64,000 nt of DNA from assembly GCA_907163375.1 (NCBI GenBank), contig CAJQUW010016182.1, positions 1 to 64,000 on the forward strand. The letters are read 5' to 3'. Positions 1 through 7,723 of this stretch are shown here, piece after piece. Positions within the stretch are counted from its first letter, which is position 1; each line of letters begins with the position of its first letter. The DNA comes from Prostheceraeus crozeri. Taxonomy: Eukaryota > Platyhelminthes > Polycladida > Euryleptidae. The notes beneath the pieces are model-generated. The model was not told the origin of the DNA. It did not search any database and worked only from the letters and a program-made list of their open reading frames with translations. Both the position numbers and the translations under genes were made by a program.

Positions 1-300
1 TAAATATTTTTTATCTATATTATTATATATATTTTTATCTATATTATTATATATATTTTTATCTATATTATTATTATATTTGGTATTATATATAGGATTT
101 TCTACAATATTATTAATATCTTTGAGATTCGGATCTTGAGGGGTTAGTGTATCTTGAAACTCAGTGTTATTCATATAATTATTTATTATTTCGTTTATTG
201 CATTAAGAGATTTATGACGACTTAGATTACTTTTATTACTTTTATTACTTTTAATTATAACCGGTGAATATAAATCTTCCAAATTTTCGTTTTTATTCAT
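1..300 (-). CDS. Partial hypothetical protein of element 1
   Basis: An open frame starts at the ATG whose complement is at 298-300 and stays open for 100 codons to the window edge, so its C-terminus is outside the window. The N-terminus (MNKNENLEDLYSPVI) is followed by Ser/Lys- and Asn-rich sequence. The last part is a short tandem repeat of about ten residues (NIDKNIYN-like), mirrored in the DNA by an AT-rich repeat of about 30 bp in 1-75. The start sits in an A/T-rich leader like those of the other element 1 genes. I recognise no domain. It could be a structural or regulatory protein of the element; function is unknown. Confidence 0.5.
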   Translation of the reverse strand, partial: MNKNENLEDLYSPVIIKSNKSNKSNLSRHKSLNAINEIINNYMNNTEFQDTLTPQDPNLKDINNIVENPIYNTKYNNNIDKNIYNNIDKNIYNNIDKKYL

Positions 301-540
301 TTAATATTTTTAAAATAAAAATTTAGGAATTATTATTTTTTAATTCCGGACTCGCATTCTTACACTCTTATGAGTGTTTTTAACCTCTGTAGAACCTCCG
401 GAATGTGTCGGACTTTTTGTTCCTATACTCAAAAGAAGTATGTTCCGAACCTCTCCTCTCTTCCGGAATGCTTAAGAATATTTTAATAAAATAATATTTT
501 ATTCTTTATAAAAAAATAATATTTTAATATGTATAAGATT
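301..540. other. Intergenic leader of element 1
   Basis: AT-rich spacer between the partial gene (1-300) and the 20-bp array. It contains a slightly GC-richer stretch (about 345-475) with several TTCCGGA/TCCGGA motifs, ACACTCTTATGAGTGT (an imperfect palindrome) and paired AACCTC/GAACCT words, so a folded or protein-bound site is possible. No gene is seen. Confidence 0.4.
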
Positions 541-880
541 ATTTTAGTTGAAATACAACTATTTTAGTTGAAATACAACTATTTTAGTTGAAATACAACT
601 ATTTTAGTTGAAATACAACTATTTTAGTTGAAATACAACTATTTTAGTTGAAATACAACTATTTTAGTTGAAATACAACTATTTTAGTTGAAATACAACT
701 ATTTTAGTTGAAATACAACTATTTTAGTTGAAATAAAACTATTTTAGTTGAAATACAACTATTTTAGTTGAAATACAACTATTTTAGTTGAAAAACAACT
801 ATTTTAGTTGAAATACAACTATTTTAGTTGAAATACAACTATTTTAGTTGAAATACAACTATTTTAGTTGAAATAAAACT
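541..880. repeat. 17-copy array of a 20-bp hairpin unit
   Basis: The unit ATTTTAGTTGAAATACAACT repeats 17 times without spacers; three or four units carry a single-base variant. Within each unit AGTTG and CAACT are reverse complements around AAATA, so every unit can form a small hairpin. The array lies upstream of the 3' end of the minus-strand zinc-knuckle gene. It is not CRISPR: there are no spacers. It may be an iteron-like origin or a protein-binding array (inference). Confidence 0.95.
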
Positions 881-913
881 ATCTAAATATATAAGTCTAT
901 TTTAATAGAAATA

Positions 914-1816
914 CTAATATAAATTATTATTTTGATATAAATTATTATTATGTTGATTATTATGTTGATTAAGTTTTGGACATAGTGTTACATGTCGCTG
1001 AAAATTTTTCTTTAATATAATTTTTTGACAACCTCTACATTTAACTTTTTCTTTCAAACAATCCTTACACTGATATTTACTATCATAAAACTCTGTCTTA
1101 GGTTTAGTAATTTGACAACTTGTACATTGTCTTGTAGAACTTATACAAGAATTATAATGATAAGTAATTCCTTGAATTGTAAAATATATATTACAATTAC
1201 GACATAACTGATCTTTTAATTTATCTTTTTTATTTTTTTTAACCTCTTCTGGTTGTTCGCATAATTTTAAATGACGTGCAAAATTTTTTGATGTTATATT
1301 TTTATTACATCCGGAACATATTTTTTTGTTATTACTTTCAACAAATTGATTTTTATCAATATAATTATTTTGAGCTACATTATTATTTTGAGCTACATTA
1401 TTATTTTGAACAAAAGGATTATTTTGAACAAAAGGATTATTTTGTGCTACATTATTATTTTGTGCTACATTATTATTTTGTGCTACATTATTATTTTGTG
1501 CTAAATAATTATTATTATTTTGCCTAGGTGTATTTTGCCTAGGTGTATTTATTCTAGCAGTATAAAGATTTTGTTCTTTATCTGAAATAAATAAATGCTT
1601 TAATCTTTGTAATGGTTGCTCTGATTGAATATTATTATACTGAATACTATTATTAGGTTGAATATTATTCTGAATACTATTATTAGGTTGAATACTATTA
1701 TTAGGTTGTAATTGATTCATATGCATACCACATGGTGTGTTTTTCATATGAGAATATAATAGTGTTTGATTTAAAAAACGCATATTGCAAACTTGACAAA
1801 TTTGAGGCATTTCCAT
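914..1816 (-). CDS. Zinc-knuckle protein with Asn/Gln-rich repeats (element 1)
   Basis: A 300-residue protein. The N-terminus has a C2H2-like finger (CQVCNMRF then HMKNTPC). The middle third is low-complexity Asn/Gln-rich sequence with tandem repeats of IQPNNS and AQNNNV type. The C-terminal third has three knuckles of the form C-x2-C-x(9-11)-H-x(3-4)-C (for example CSGCNKN then RHLKLC) and a CTSC/CKDC pair with the KPKTEF spacing seen in zinc ribbons of some phage and viral nucleases. This suggests a DNA- or RNA-binding protein with a prion-like linker. It is transcribed away from the fibre gene, sharing a short divergent leader at 1817-1901. No nuclease core is visible. The zinc-binding call is good; the role is unknown. 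Confidence 0.7.
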   Translation of the reverse strand: MEMPQICQVCNMRFLNQTLLYSHMKNTPCGMHMNQLQPNNSIQPNNSIQNNIQPNNSIQYNNIQSEQPLQRLKHLFISDKEQNLYTARINTPRQNTPRQNNNNYLAQNNNVAQNNNVAQNNNVAQNNPFVQNNPFVQNNNVAQNNNVAQNNYIDKNQFVESNNKKICSGCNKNITSKNFARHLKLCEQPEEVKKNKKDKLKDQLCRNCNIYFTIQGITYHYNSCISSTRQCTSCQITKPKTEFYDSKYQCKDCLKEKVKCRGCQKIILKKNFQRHVTLCPKLNQHNNQHNNNLYQNNNLY

Positions 1817-1901
1817 TTTTTCATTTTTATTAGGAAAAATTTTATTTTTACAATTTATGTATTTTTATAATCAGAAAAAATTTTATTTTTATTGTTTAAA
1901 A

Positions 1902-2789
1902 ATGATGTTACCAAATGTTGGTGGAGGTGCATATATCCCGAATAATCGTGAATCAGAAATAGAACTAGAAAATTATATAATGAAAACTGGAGACGTTTTA
2001 TCTGGTCCATTACATCTTTCTATTCTTCCACAACAAAATACAGAGTTAACAAATAAACAATATGTTGATACACAAATCAATGACTTAAAAGAAAAATATA
2101 TAAACGATGTTATGGTTCCGCTGATGAACGAATTAAAGTTGCTTAAACTTAATGACAAATCATTAAACGAAAAATTATTAAAACTTGATAAAAAGGATAG
2201 AGAGCTAGAAGCAGATATAGCAAAACTTTTTAAAAAGATTTCTGAACAATCAAAAATTTTAATATTACTTTCTATAAATTTAAAATCTGCTGTAATTAAA
2301 AATAAACATCAGATAAAAATGTTAAAAGAACAATTAGAAGATGAAATAGAAAAACTACCTGAAAGAATTAAAAAAAATTTAAAACAGTTACAAACTACAT
2401 TCCAAAAAAGTGTGAATGAATTGAGTTCTAAAATTGCTCAACAAATTAATAAAATAAATCAATTAAAAATTGAAGTAAAATCACTTAATGAAAAAGTTGA
2501 TAAAATGAAAACTCTGAAAATCAATTTAGAAAATGAATTAAAGAAAAATTTACAAGAAAACTCTAAAGAAAATAAAGAACAGTTAGATTCCGTTAAAAGA
2601 AAAGTAGATGGTCTTAAAGTTCAATTAAATGCTTTAAAAACAGAATTAAAGAAAAGTGAGAAAAAATTAGAAATGACTGAAAAAGAAATTAAAGTACATC
2701 ACACGCTTCTTGATGCAATAGATAAAGTGCAACAAGCAATTAATAAACTTATCTCGAAGTTGTTAGATATTCATAAACGTAAATCTTAA
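1902..2789 (+). CDS. Fibre-like protein: phage-type motif plus long coiled coil (element 1)
   Basis: I place the start at the ATG at 1902, because T-rich then AAAAATG matches the leaders of neighbouring genes; an upstream ATG at 1857 adds 15 residues. Near the N-terminus is GDVLSGPLHLS, then NKQYVDTQI. This arrangement (M/L-SGPL-x-L, short gap, T/N-KQYVD) is the motif at the base of many phage tail fibres. The remaining roughly 220 residues are Lys/Glu/Leu-rich heptads, a long coiled coil. The whole fits a trimeric fibre or spike stalk. No receptor-binding head is seen, and the protein ends soon after the coil. The coiled coil is certain; the fibre role is inference from the motif and from the capsid gene downstream. 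Confidence 0.65.
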   Translation: MMLPNVGGGAYIPNNRESEIELENYIMKTGDVLSGPLHLSILPQQNTELTNKQYVDTQINDLKEKYINDVMVPLMNELKLLKLNDKSLNEKLLKLDKKDRELEADIAKLFKKISEQSKILILLSINLKSAVIKNKHQIKMLKEQLEDEIEKLPERIKKNLKQLQTTFQKSVNELSSKIAQQINKINQLKIEVKSLNEKVDKMKTLKINLENELKKNLQENSKENKEQLDSVKRKVDGLKVQLNALKTELKKSEKKLEMTEKEIKVHHTLLDAIDKVQQAINKLISKLLDIHKRKS

Positions 2790-2963
2790 ACGAGTATTGT
2801 AAATATTAACTTAAATATTTTTTACCTACAAAAAAATGAAAATCATAAAAAATATAAATATAATTTAAAAAATATAAAAATATAAATATAATTTTAAAAA
2901 TATAAAAGTATAAATATAATTTTTAAAAAAAAATTTAAAATATAGAAATATATAATTTTAAAA

Positions 2964-3137
2964 ATGGATAAAATTAGAGCTAATAATTTTAAAAGAATTA
3001 AACAGTTAGAAGAGTTAATAAAAGAAAGAAATATTATGAAAGAAAATCATAGAATAAAAAGAATGATTGATGCAGGTTTGGTTCCTGATAAAGTTAAACC
3101 AAAAACGCAATCTGCAAAAGTTAAGAACAAAAAATAA
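2964..3137 (+). CDS. Small basic helical protein (element 1)
   Basis: A 57-residue ORF starting MDKIRANNFKRIKQ, rich in Lys/Arg with a likely amphipathic helix in its first half (EELIKERNIMKENH) and a basic PKTQSAKVKNKK tail. The start lies in the TTTTAAAAATG context shared by element 1 genes, and it lies on the same strand between the fibre and pVI-like genes. A double-hairpin repeat begins 15 bases after its stop. Its size and charge suggest a small virion core or DNA-binding protein, but I recognise no family. Confidence 0.5.
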   Translation: MDKIRANNFKRIKQLEELIKERNIMKENHRIKRMIDAGLVPDKVKPKTQSAKVKNKK

Positions 3138-3151
3138 ACATTTTTTATAAT

Positions 3152-3183
3152 GGACATCGGAGATGTCTTCCAGGGCTTCGCCC
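3152..3183. repeat. Double-hairpin element, copy 1 (intergenic)
   Basis: Two adjacent small hairpins: GACATC-GGA-GATGTC (3153-3167) and GGGC-TTC-GCCC (3173-3183). The same pair recurs at 5642-5672, and the second hairpin recurs at 8819-8829. It is GC-rich in an AT-rich setting. Confidence 0.85.
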
Positions 3184-3224
3184 GTATTTATATTTTTCCC
3201 AAAAGTCAAATTTATTACTAAAAA

Positions 3225-3680
3225 ATGCCTATAATTTATAAACACAATCTTAAACAATTTGCTTCAAATCAAAAAATTGCTCATGAACCACGTATGAATC
3301 CGGTTTACCATTATGATAATAGAGAAACCGTTCAAAAAGAAGGGGATGGCATCTTTTCTGGTATTGGTAGTATCGTTAACTTAATTAAAAATAATAAAGA
3401 TTTGATTACATCTGCTGCAAAAGGAGCAGCTGCTATAGGTAGTACAGCTAGTGCAATATCAAATGCAGTTAAATCACAAAACGAATTAAAACAACTAGAA
3501 GCTATTCGTAAACTTAGGAATGATTCTGAAGAACTAAAAAAATTAAAAAAACTTTCAGATGAAACAAAAAACAAAATTGCTAACATTGCTGTGGAGGGTG
3601 ATAGTAAACATAATAAAAAAACAATTGAAGAAATAAGAGGTAATGGCATTCATAGCGGAGCTGGTCTAGCAAAATTCTAA
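3225..3680 (+). CDS. Putative pVI-like minor virion protein (element 1)
   Basis: A 151-residue protein directly upstream of the capsid gene. The N-terminal 45 residues are polar. They are followed by GDGIFSGIGSIVNLI, an amphipathic glycine-containing segment, then an Ala-rich helix (AAKGAAAIGSTASAIS) and a Lys/Glu-rich coiled coil to about residue 125. A glycine-flanked amphipathic helix followed by an Ala-rich stretch is typical of the adenovirus pVI/pX-like minor proteins kept in Polintons and adintoviruses. The start ATG follows TTACTAAAAA, as in its neighbours. I cannot test homology; the assignment rests on composition and position next to the capsid gene. Confidence 0.5.
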   Translation: MPIIYKHNLKQFASNQKIAHEPRMNPVYHYDNRETVQKEGDGIFSGIGSIVNLIKNNKDLITSAAKGAAAIGSTASAISNAVKSQNELKQLEAIRKLRNDSEELKKLKKLSDETKNKIANIAVEGDSKHNKKTIEEIRGNGIHSGAGLAKF

Positions 3681-3749
3681 AATTATATTTTAGTAAAAAT
3701 TTTTTTCTATCTGTGAGAAAAACAAAAAGTCAAATTATTTTTTATAAAA

Positions 3750-5084
3750 ATGTCTTCGCTTATCGAAAATAAATTTAGATTAGACGATCCTCCGTTCGTC
3801 AGTTACAATCAAAAAAAGAATGACTATATAAGAATTGCTATGAATCCCGGATCTTCCAGTAGAGTAAATACCGGAGGTGATTTGATTTTTGAAGTTGATA
3901 ATCAGCAGAGTTATTTATATTTACCTGATTCATTTTTACACTGTGAATATTCTTTATATAGTGATGCTAATTTTACAACACCATTACCAGATACCGATAA
4001 TATTACACTAGAGAATAATTTTTTTCCAAGTTTATTTACACAAATGCGTTTAGATGTTGCAACTCAAAATATAGAAACAATAAGTGATTCTCCAGGTGTA
4101 ATTGATACAATGCTTAGATTTGTAACAATTGGTGAAAATAATAAAAAGCATGAAATCGAAGGTTGGTTTCCTGATACTAATGATGGTATAATTATTGATG
4201 ATTTAACTCACGCTGGAACAGATGCTGCAGGAATTGCGAAAGATGTAGAAAATATTGCAAAACATTTAAATAAAGCAAATAATGATGCATATAAAGAAAG
4301 ACGTGAATTTAACAAAAAAAGTAAACAGACAGTAAATTGGTCATTGTCTCCATTATTTGGATATTTAGATTATGATAAAATATCACATCAATTAAAATTT
4401 AAATTAATAATTCATCGTACAGCAAATAATGAATTAATCTTTTTTGGTAAGACTGGAAAAAAAGCATATTTAAAAATTGATAGACTTGAATGGTGGATTA
4501 AGCATATTACTCCTAGTTTAGAGATTGAAACAGCTATTGCAAAAAGATTAAATACTAACAAACCAATTCCAGTAAATTTTCTAAAGCGTACTGCTAGTTC
4601 AGTAACTTTTTCCGAACAAAGATTTAACTGGCATTTTACTAGAACTGCGAATACTCCAAGATATTTATTACTAACTTTTCAAAGAAATAATTCTCCAAGT
4701 TTTGATAAGAACAATAATATTTTTCATATTAATACAATTCGAAGTTTACAAGTTTCATTAAATCAAACTCGATATCCAATTGATCCATTAAGATTCGATG
4801 ATACCAATAATCAATTTATGGAAGGATATGATTCTTATAGAAATCTTTGTATAGAATTTGGAGTTGAACCACAATTAACTCCTGGAGATTGGAGACATTT
4901 ATATCCAATTTTCTGTTTCGATTTAAGTGCACAATCAGAAGATATTATCAAAAATGGTTGTGATGTAACAATTAATATTGAAAAAAAAGATTCCACAACT
5001 TCATTGATGGCTTATGGTTTATTGCTAGAAGATGCAAAATATTCTATTGAAATTCTTAATGGAAAGATGGTTAGGATAGGTTAG
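3750..5084 (+). CDS. Major capsid protein, double-jelly-roll type (element 1)
   Basis: A 444-residue protein resembling the Polinton/adintovirus capsid family found in animal genomes (relatives annotated F54H12.2-like). It has a Ser/Gly start (MNPGSSSRVNTGGDLIFEV), a first beta-rich domain ending near residue 150 (ISDSPGVIDTMLRF, EGWFPDTNDG), a helical linker, then WSLSPLFGYLDYDKI and a second beta domain with LKIDRLEWWIKHITPS. The C-terminus (MAYGLLLEDAKYSIEI) parallels the C-terminus of the element 2 capsid (AVFDSTIRINRLRDAF). It would assemble the icosahedral shell. The frame is open along its full length. A hairpin lies just after the stop. Confidence is high for capsid, lower for the exact subfamily. 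Confidence 0.75.
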   Translation: MSSLIENKFRLDDPPFVSYNQKKNDYIRIAMNPGSSSRVNTGGDLIFEVDNQQSYLYLPDSFLHCEYSLYSDANFTTPLPDTDNITLENNFFPSLFTQMRLDVATQNIETISDSPGVIDTMLRFVTIGENNKKHEIEGWFPDTNDGIIIDDLTHAGTDAAGIAKDVENIAKHLNKANNDAYKERREFNKKSKQTVNWSLSPLFGYLDYDKISHQLKFKLIIHRTANNELIFFGKTGKKAYLKIDRLEWWIKHITPSLEIETAIAKRLNTNKPIPVNFLKRTASSVTFSEQRFNWHFTRTANTPRYLLLTFQRNNSPSFDKNNNIFHINTIRSLQVSLNQTRYPIDPLRFDDTNNQFMEGYDSYRNLCIEFGVEPQLTPGDWRHLYPIFCFDLSAQSEDIIKNGCDVTINIEKKDSTTSLMAYGLLLEDAKYSIEILNGKMVRIG

Positions 5085-5085
5085 T

Positions 5086-5113
5086 AACCTGAGGAGCTTC
5101 GCTCCGATAGGTT
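5086..5113 (+). terminator. Hairpin just after the capsid stop
   Basis: Nested inverted repeat: outer AACCT/AGGTT (5086-5090 and 5109-5113) and inner GGAGC-TTC-GCTCC (5093-5105). It starts within two bases of the capsid gene stop. A similar one follows the next gene. It may be a 3'-end-forming hairpin. Confidence 0.55.
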
Positions 5114-5149
5114 AAAGCCCAAGACTTAGTCGATTAATTAATTTTTTTT

Positions 5150-5300
5150 ATAACTAGAATAGATTAAAATTTTTGTTAACTTAAAAATTCTTAACTTAAA
5201 AAATTTTTTCATAACTAGAATAGATTAAAAAAAATTCTTAACTTAAAATTTTTTCATAACTAGAATAGATTTAAATTTTTGATAACTTAAAATTTTTTTA
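5150..5300. repeat. Three-copy AT-rich leader repeat before the pX-like gene
   Basis: ATAACTAGAATAGATT recurs at 5150, 5211 and 5256, each time followed by A/T runs and TTAACTTAAAA. The units are spaced 61 and 45 bases apart and end just before the ATG at 5307. It could be a duplicated promoter. Confidence 0.75.
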
Positions 5301-5306
5301 TTAAAA

Positions 5307-5834
5307 ATGTCGCAAGCGAAAAGTAATATTAATAATAAAACTGTTGAATTAAAATTACGTAATATTGTTGACAAAAATACCCCTAAAACTATTACTATTG
5401 ATAAAAAAAAGTATTACATAAGTAAACCAATGATAGAGAATATTCAATTACAAGAAGAAAAGAATGGCGGGATTCTCCCATTAATTCCACTAATAATAGG
5501 AGGCATAGCAGCAGCAGGAAGTGTTGCAGGTGGGACAGCTGGTATTGTCCAAGCAGTAAATAAAAATAAATCAGAGAAGGCAGCATTAGAAGAACAAAAA
5601 CGTCATAATAGAGAGTTAGAGAAAGTTGCTAGGGGTGAAGGGACATCGGAGATGTCTTTCAGGGCTTCGCCCGAAGGAAAAGGAGTAGTAGATAATTTTA
5701 TTAGTAAATTAAAATTAGTTGATGAAGGAAAACGAGTTCTTAAAAATATTCTCCACAATGTTGATGATTTAATTGAAATTAAAGAAACTAAAGATGGTTC
5801 TGGAATATATCTAAGTCCTAGTATGATAAGGTAA
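5307..5834 (+). CDS. Putative pX-like minor virion protein with central hydrophobic segment (element 1)
   Basis: A 175-residue protein. After a polar N-terminus comes NGGILPLIPLIIGGIAAAG and then a Gly/Ala stretch and a Lys/Glu-rich coil. This Gly-Gly-hydrophobic-Gly/Ala module resembles the element 2 protein at 40500-40784 (RGGFLLLLAPIIMAAAG) and the adenovirus pX-like proteins of Polintons; it may insert into membranes or bind core DNA. Between the coil and the C-terminal domain the ORF contains GTSEMSFRASPEG, encoded by a double-hairpin insertion (5641-5675) that keeps the frame. The start ATG is in TTTTATTAAAAATG. A hairpin follows the stop. The role is inferred from the hydrophobic module. 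Confidence 0.55.
   Translation: MSQAKSNINNKTVELKLRNIVDKNTPKTITIDKKKYYISKPMIENIQLQEEKNGGILPLIPLIIGGIAAAGSVAGGTAGIVQAVNKNKSEKAALEEQKRHNRELEKVARGEGTSEMSFRASPEGKGVVDNFISKLKLVDEGKRVLKNILHNVDDLIEIKETKDGSGIYLSPSMIR
5641..5675 (+). repeat. Double-hairpin element, copy 2 (in-frame inside a gene)
   Basis: GACATC-GGA-GATGTC (5642-5656) followed by a GGGC-TTC-GCCC hairpin (5662-5672), the latter extended by TTC/GAA flanks. It is nearly the same as 3152-3183 but lies inside the pX-like ORF without shifting its frame, adding about 12 residues. Confidence 0.85.
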
Positions 5835-5841
5835 TAACCTC

Positions 5842-5856
5842 AGAACCTTTGGTTCT
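5842..5856 (+). terminator. Hairpin after the pX-like gene
   Basis: AGAACC-TTT-GGTTCT, beginning seven bases after the stop of the 5307-5834 gene. Its position matches the hairpin behind the capsid gene. Confidence 0.5.
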
Positions 5857-5914
5857 TTTCGGTAAAACAATTTTTTTTGTTTTATCTTTTAAATTTTTTT
5901 TTTTATCTTTTAAA

Positions 5915-6664
5915 ATGAATTCCACAAATTCCGAAAATTTAATTAAATTAAAAATTTCTAATTTAGATTTATTGAATTATCTATTAAACAAAAATAAAAA
6001 CTCAAACTGTCAGCATATTGGAGGTGACAAGAACAAAGTTCCATACCACTTCGGTGGTGATATACAAAAAACATTAGAAAACTTTCCTGGATTTATTTGG
6101 AGTAAATATTCGAAAGAAAAACATCTTCCTGGTCATTCATATACTGGGCCAGGAACTCGATTAGATATAAGACTAGATGAGAATAATAATCCGAAACCAG
6201 GTGAAGAACCAATAAATAGAGTAGATGCCGCCGCTTACAGGCATGATTTAGCTTATCGAAATCATGATCTAAGTTCTCGACATGCAGCTGATAAGAAGAT
6301 GATTCAAGAATTAGATAGTATTCAGAATCCTACATTTAGAGAAAAAATTGAAAGAATGTTTGTTAAGAAAGCTTTACAAGCTAAAATATTATTCGGTCAG
6401 GGTTTAAATGAAACGTCAGCAAAGCTGTCTGAGAGCAACGCTCGAACTTATGCCTCCGAAATTCATAAGGAATACAGAAAGCCGAAATATTTATTGAAAG
6501 TAAAAGTATTTAATAAAGATGATATTTGGAGTGCTGATCTCATTCATATGCCGAATGAAAAAGATTATAAATACGCATTGACCGTTATAGATTTATATAC
6601 ACGATACGCTTGGGTAAAACCTTTAAAAAATAAAAGTGGTCTATCAGTTAAATATGCGTTTTAA
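5915..6664 (+). CDS. Phospholipase A2-like domain followed by integrase N-terminal part (element 1)
   Basis: I start at the ATG at 5915 (TTTTAAAATG context). After about 45 polar residues and a Gly-rich QHIGGDK stretch comes a parvovirus-VP1-type phospholipase A2 domain: the calcium-loop motif YTGPGT and the catalytic HD in AAYRHDLAYRNHD. Such a domain helps entering virions breach endosomal membranes, and PLA2-like proteins are known in Polinton-related elements. Beyond it the same frame runs into integrase sequence: a basic YRKPKYLL stretch, then DIWSADLIHM with the first catalytic Asp and TVIDLYTRYAWVKPL. PLA2 and integrase in one frame is unusual; it may be real or a result of decay at the gene junction. 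The PLA2 call is strong from its motifs. Confidence 0.75.
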   Translation: MNSTNSENLIKLKISNLDLLNYLLNKNKNSNCQHIGGDKNKVPYHFGGDIQKTLENFPGFIWSKYSKEKHLPGHSYTGPGTRLDIRLDENNNPKPGEEPINRVDAAAYRHDLAYRNHDLSSRHAADKKMIQELDSIQNPTFREKIERMFVKKALQAKILFGQGLNETSAKLSESNARTYASEIHKEYRKPKYLLKVKVFNKDDIWSADLIHMPNEKDYKYALTVIDLYTRYAWVKPLKNKSGLSVKYAF

Positions 6665-7260
6665 GAAATCTTTAAAGAAAGTAATAGAAAGCCAAAAAAA
6701 TTGTTTGTTGATAAAGGGTCGGAATTTTATAACAGAAACGTTCAGCCACTATTTGAAACAGACGAAAGTCATCGCCAAGGCTCAGTTTATTCAACTGAAA
6801 ACGCTGGGAAGGCCGTAGTGATAGAAAGATTCAATCGGACGTTAAAAAATAAAATTTTCAAGAAATTTACTCAGCAAGGAAATCAGAAATGGTTGAAGAT
6901 ATTACCAGGAATTGTGGAAGAGTACAATAATAAAGTTCATTCTGGTATTGAAGAAACTCCAAAGAATGCTTCTGACGACCCTGATTTGATAAGAAAAAAA
7001 TATTCGAGAATAGTAATTTGAATGAGAGTAATCCGAATTTGCAGAAACTTAAGCCGAAATTTAAAATTGGAGATAGAGTTAGAATATTTAAATATAAGAA
7101 CAAATTTGAAAAAGGCTTTGTTGGCTATTGGACTAAAGAAATATTTGAAGTTTGCAAAATAAATCAAAGTTATCCGATTACTTATGAAATTAAAGATTTA
7201 GATAATGAGGATATCAGAGGCCGTTTTTATCAAAATGAATTACAGAAAACAGAGCTTTAA
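6490..7260 (+). pseudogene. Polinton-type DDE integrase (element 1), broken
   Basis: Retroviral-fold integrase region. Visible parts in order: first Asp motif (WSADLIHM), second Asp motif (DKGSEFYN), the Glu motif (VIERFNRTLKNK), and a C-terminal SH3-like part (KFKIGDRVRIFKYKNKFEKG then WTKEIFEV) with the RGRFYQNELQK end typical of Polinton integrases. No chromodomain follows, unlike element 2. The enzyme would insert element DNA into the host genome. The coding region is broken in a couple of places but the parts are otherwise well kept, suggesting recent decay or sequence error. Confidence 0.8.
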
Positions 7261-7294
7261 CCTCTAGGTGGCGCTTTAGCTAGCTTCGCTTGAG
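7261..7294. other. Convergent gene junction with small hairpin
   Basis: Short spacer between the ends of the integrase (plus strand) and protease (minus strand). It contains AGC-TTC-GCT (7282-7290) and other GC-rich words, like the hairpins behind other element 1 genes. Confidence 0.4.
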
Positions 7295-7723
7295 TTATAG
7301 ATTGTTTAACTCTAACATAATATCTAGAAATGGTACTCCTTCCTGTAATTTAAATAAAACATAAAGACATAATTGTCCACAATAAGTAGTGCCTGGTGTT
7401 TGAATTTGAAACGTATTGTATGTTCCCGTTCCAAGTAATTCTTTTACTTCATTTGTAGGTGGAAGCCCGTATGAGTCAAAATAATAATTATCTCCGTTTT
7501 TACTAAAGATACCTGCTGACCAATGTACGCCGTTTTGGTCTGAAGTGTGAAGATTCGTTATGAAATTTACAGTTATTGATGGCCTATTTTTTAGGAATTG
7601 TAATTCGTTTCTCATTAGAACATGAAAATTCTTTATTCCTAATTCATTTGCGATTTTCTTTAGGTCGAAATTTGTCGTAGTTTGCGTTCCATATAATTTA
7701 AAAAACTCATTTATGTTGCTCAT
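7295..7723 (-). CDS. Adenain-like cysteine protease (element 1)
   Basis: A 142-residue C48/adenain-type protease, the virion maturation enzyme of adenoviruses and Polintons. The His is in GVHWSAGIF, the acidic residue in YYFDSYG, and the nucleophile Cys in TTYCGQLCLYVL, with Gln in the preceding FQIQTPG; order and spacing match the His-Asp/Glu-Gln-Cys set. The length is shorter than adenovirus adenain (about 200) and close to compact Polinton versions. It is convergent with the integrase, and its leader (7724-7735) is A/T-rich. It would cleave the capsid and pVI/pX-like precursors. The frame is open. Confidence 0.8.
   Translation of the reverse strand: MSNINEFFKLYGTQTTTNFDLKKIANELGIKNFHVLMRNELQFLKNRPSITVNFITNLHTSDQNGVHWSAGIFSKNGDNYYFDSYGLPPTNEVKELLGTGTYNTFQIQTPGTTYCGQLCLYVLFKLQEGVPFLDIMLELNNL

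Noticed and set aside
541-880. CRISPR-like array
   Set aside because: Units are contiguous with no unique spacers, and the setting is a eukaryotic virus-like element.
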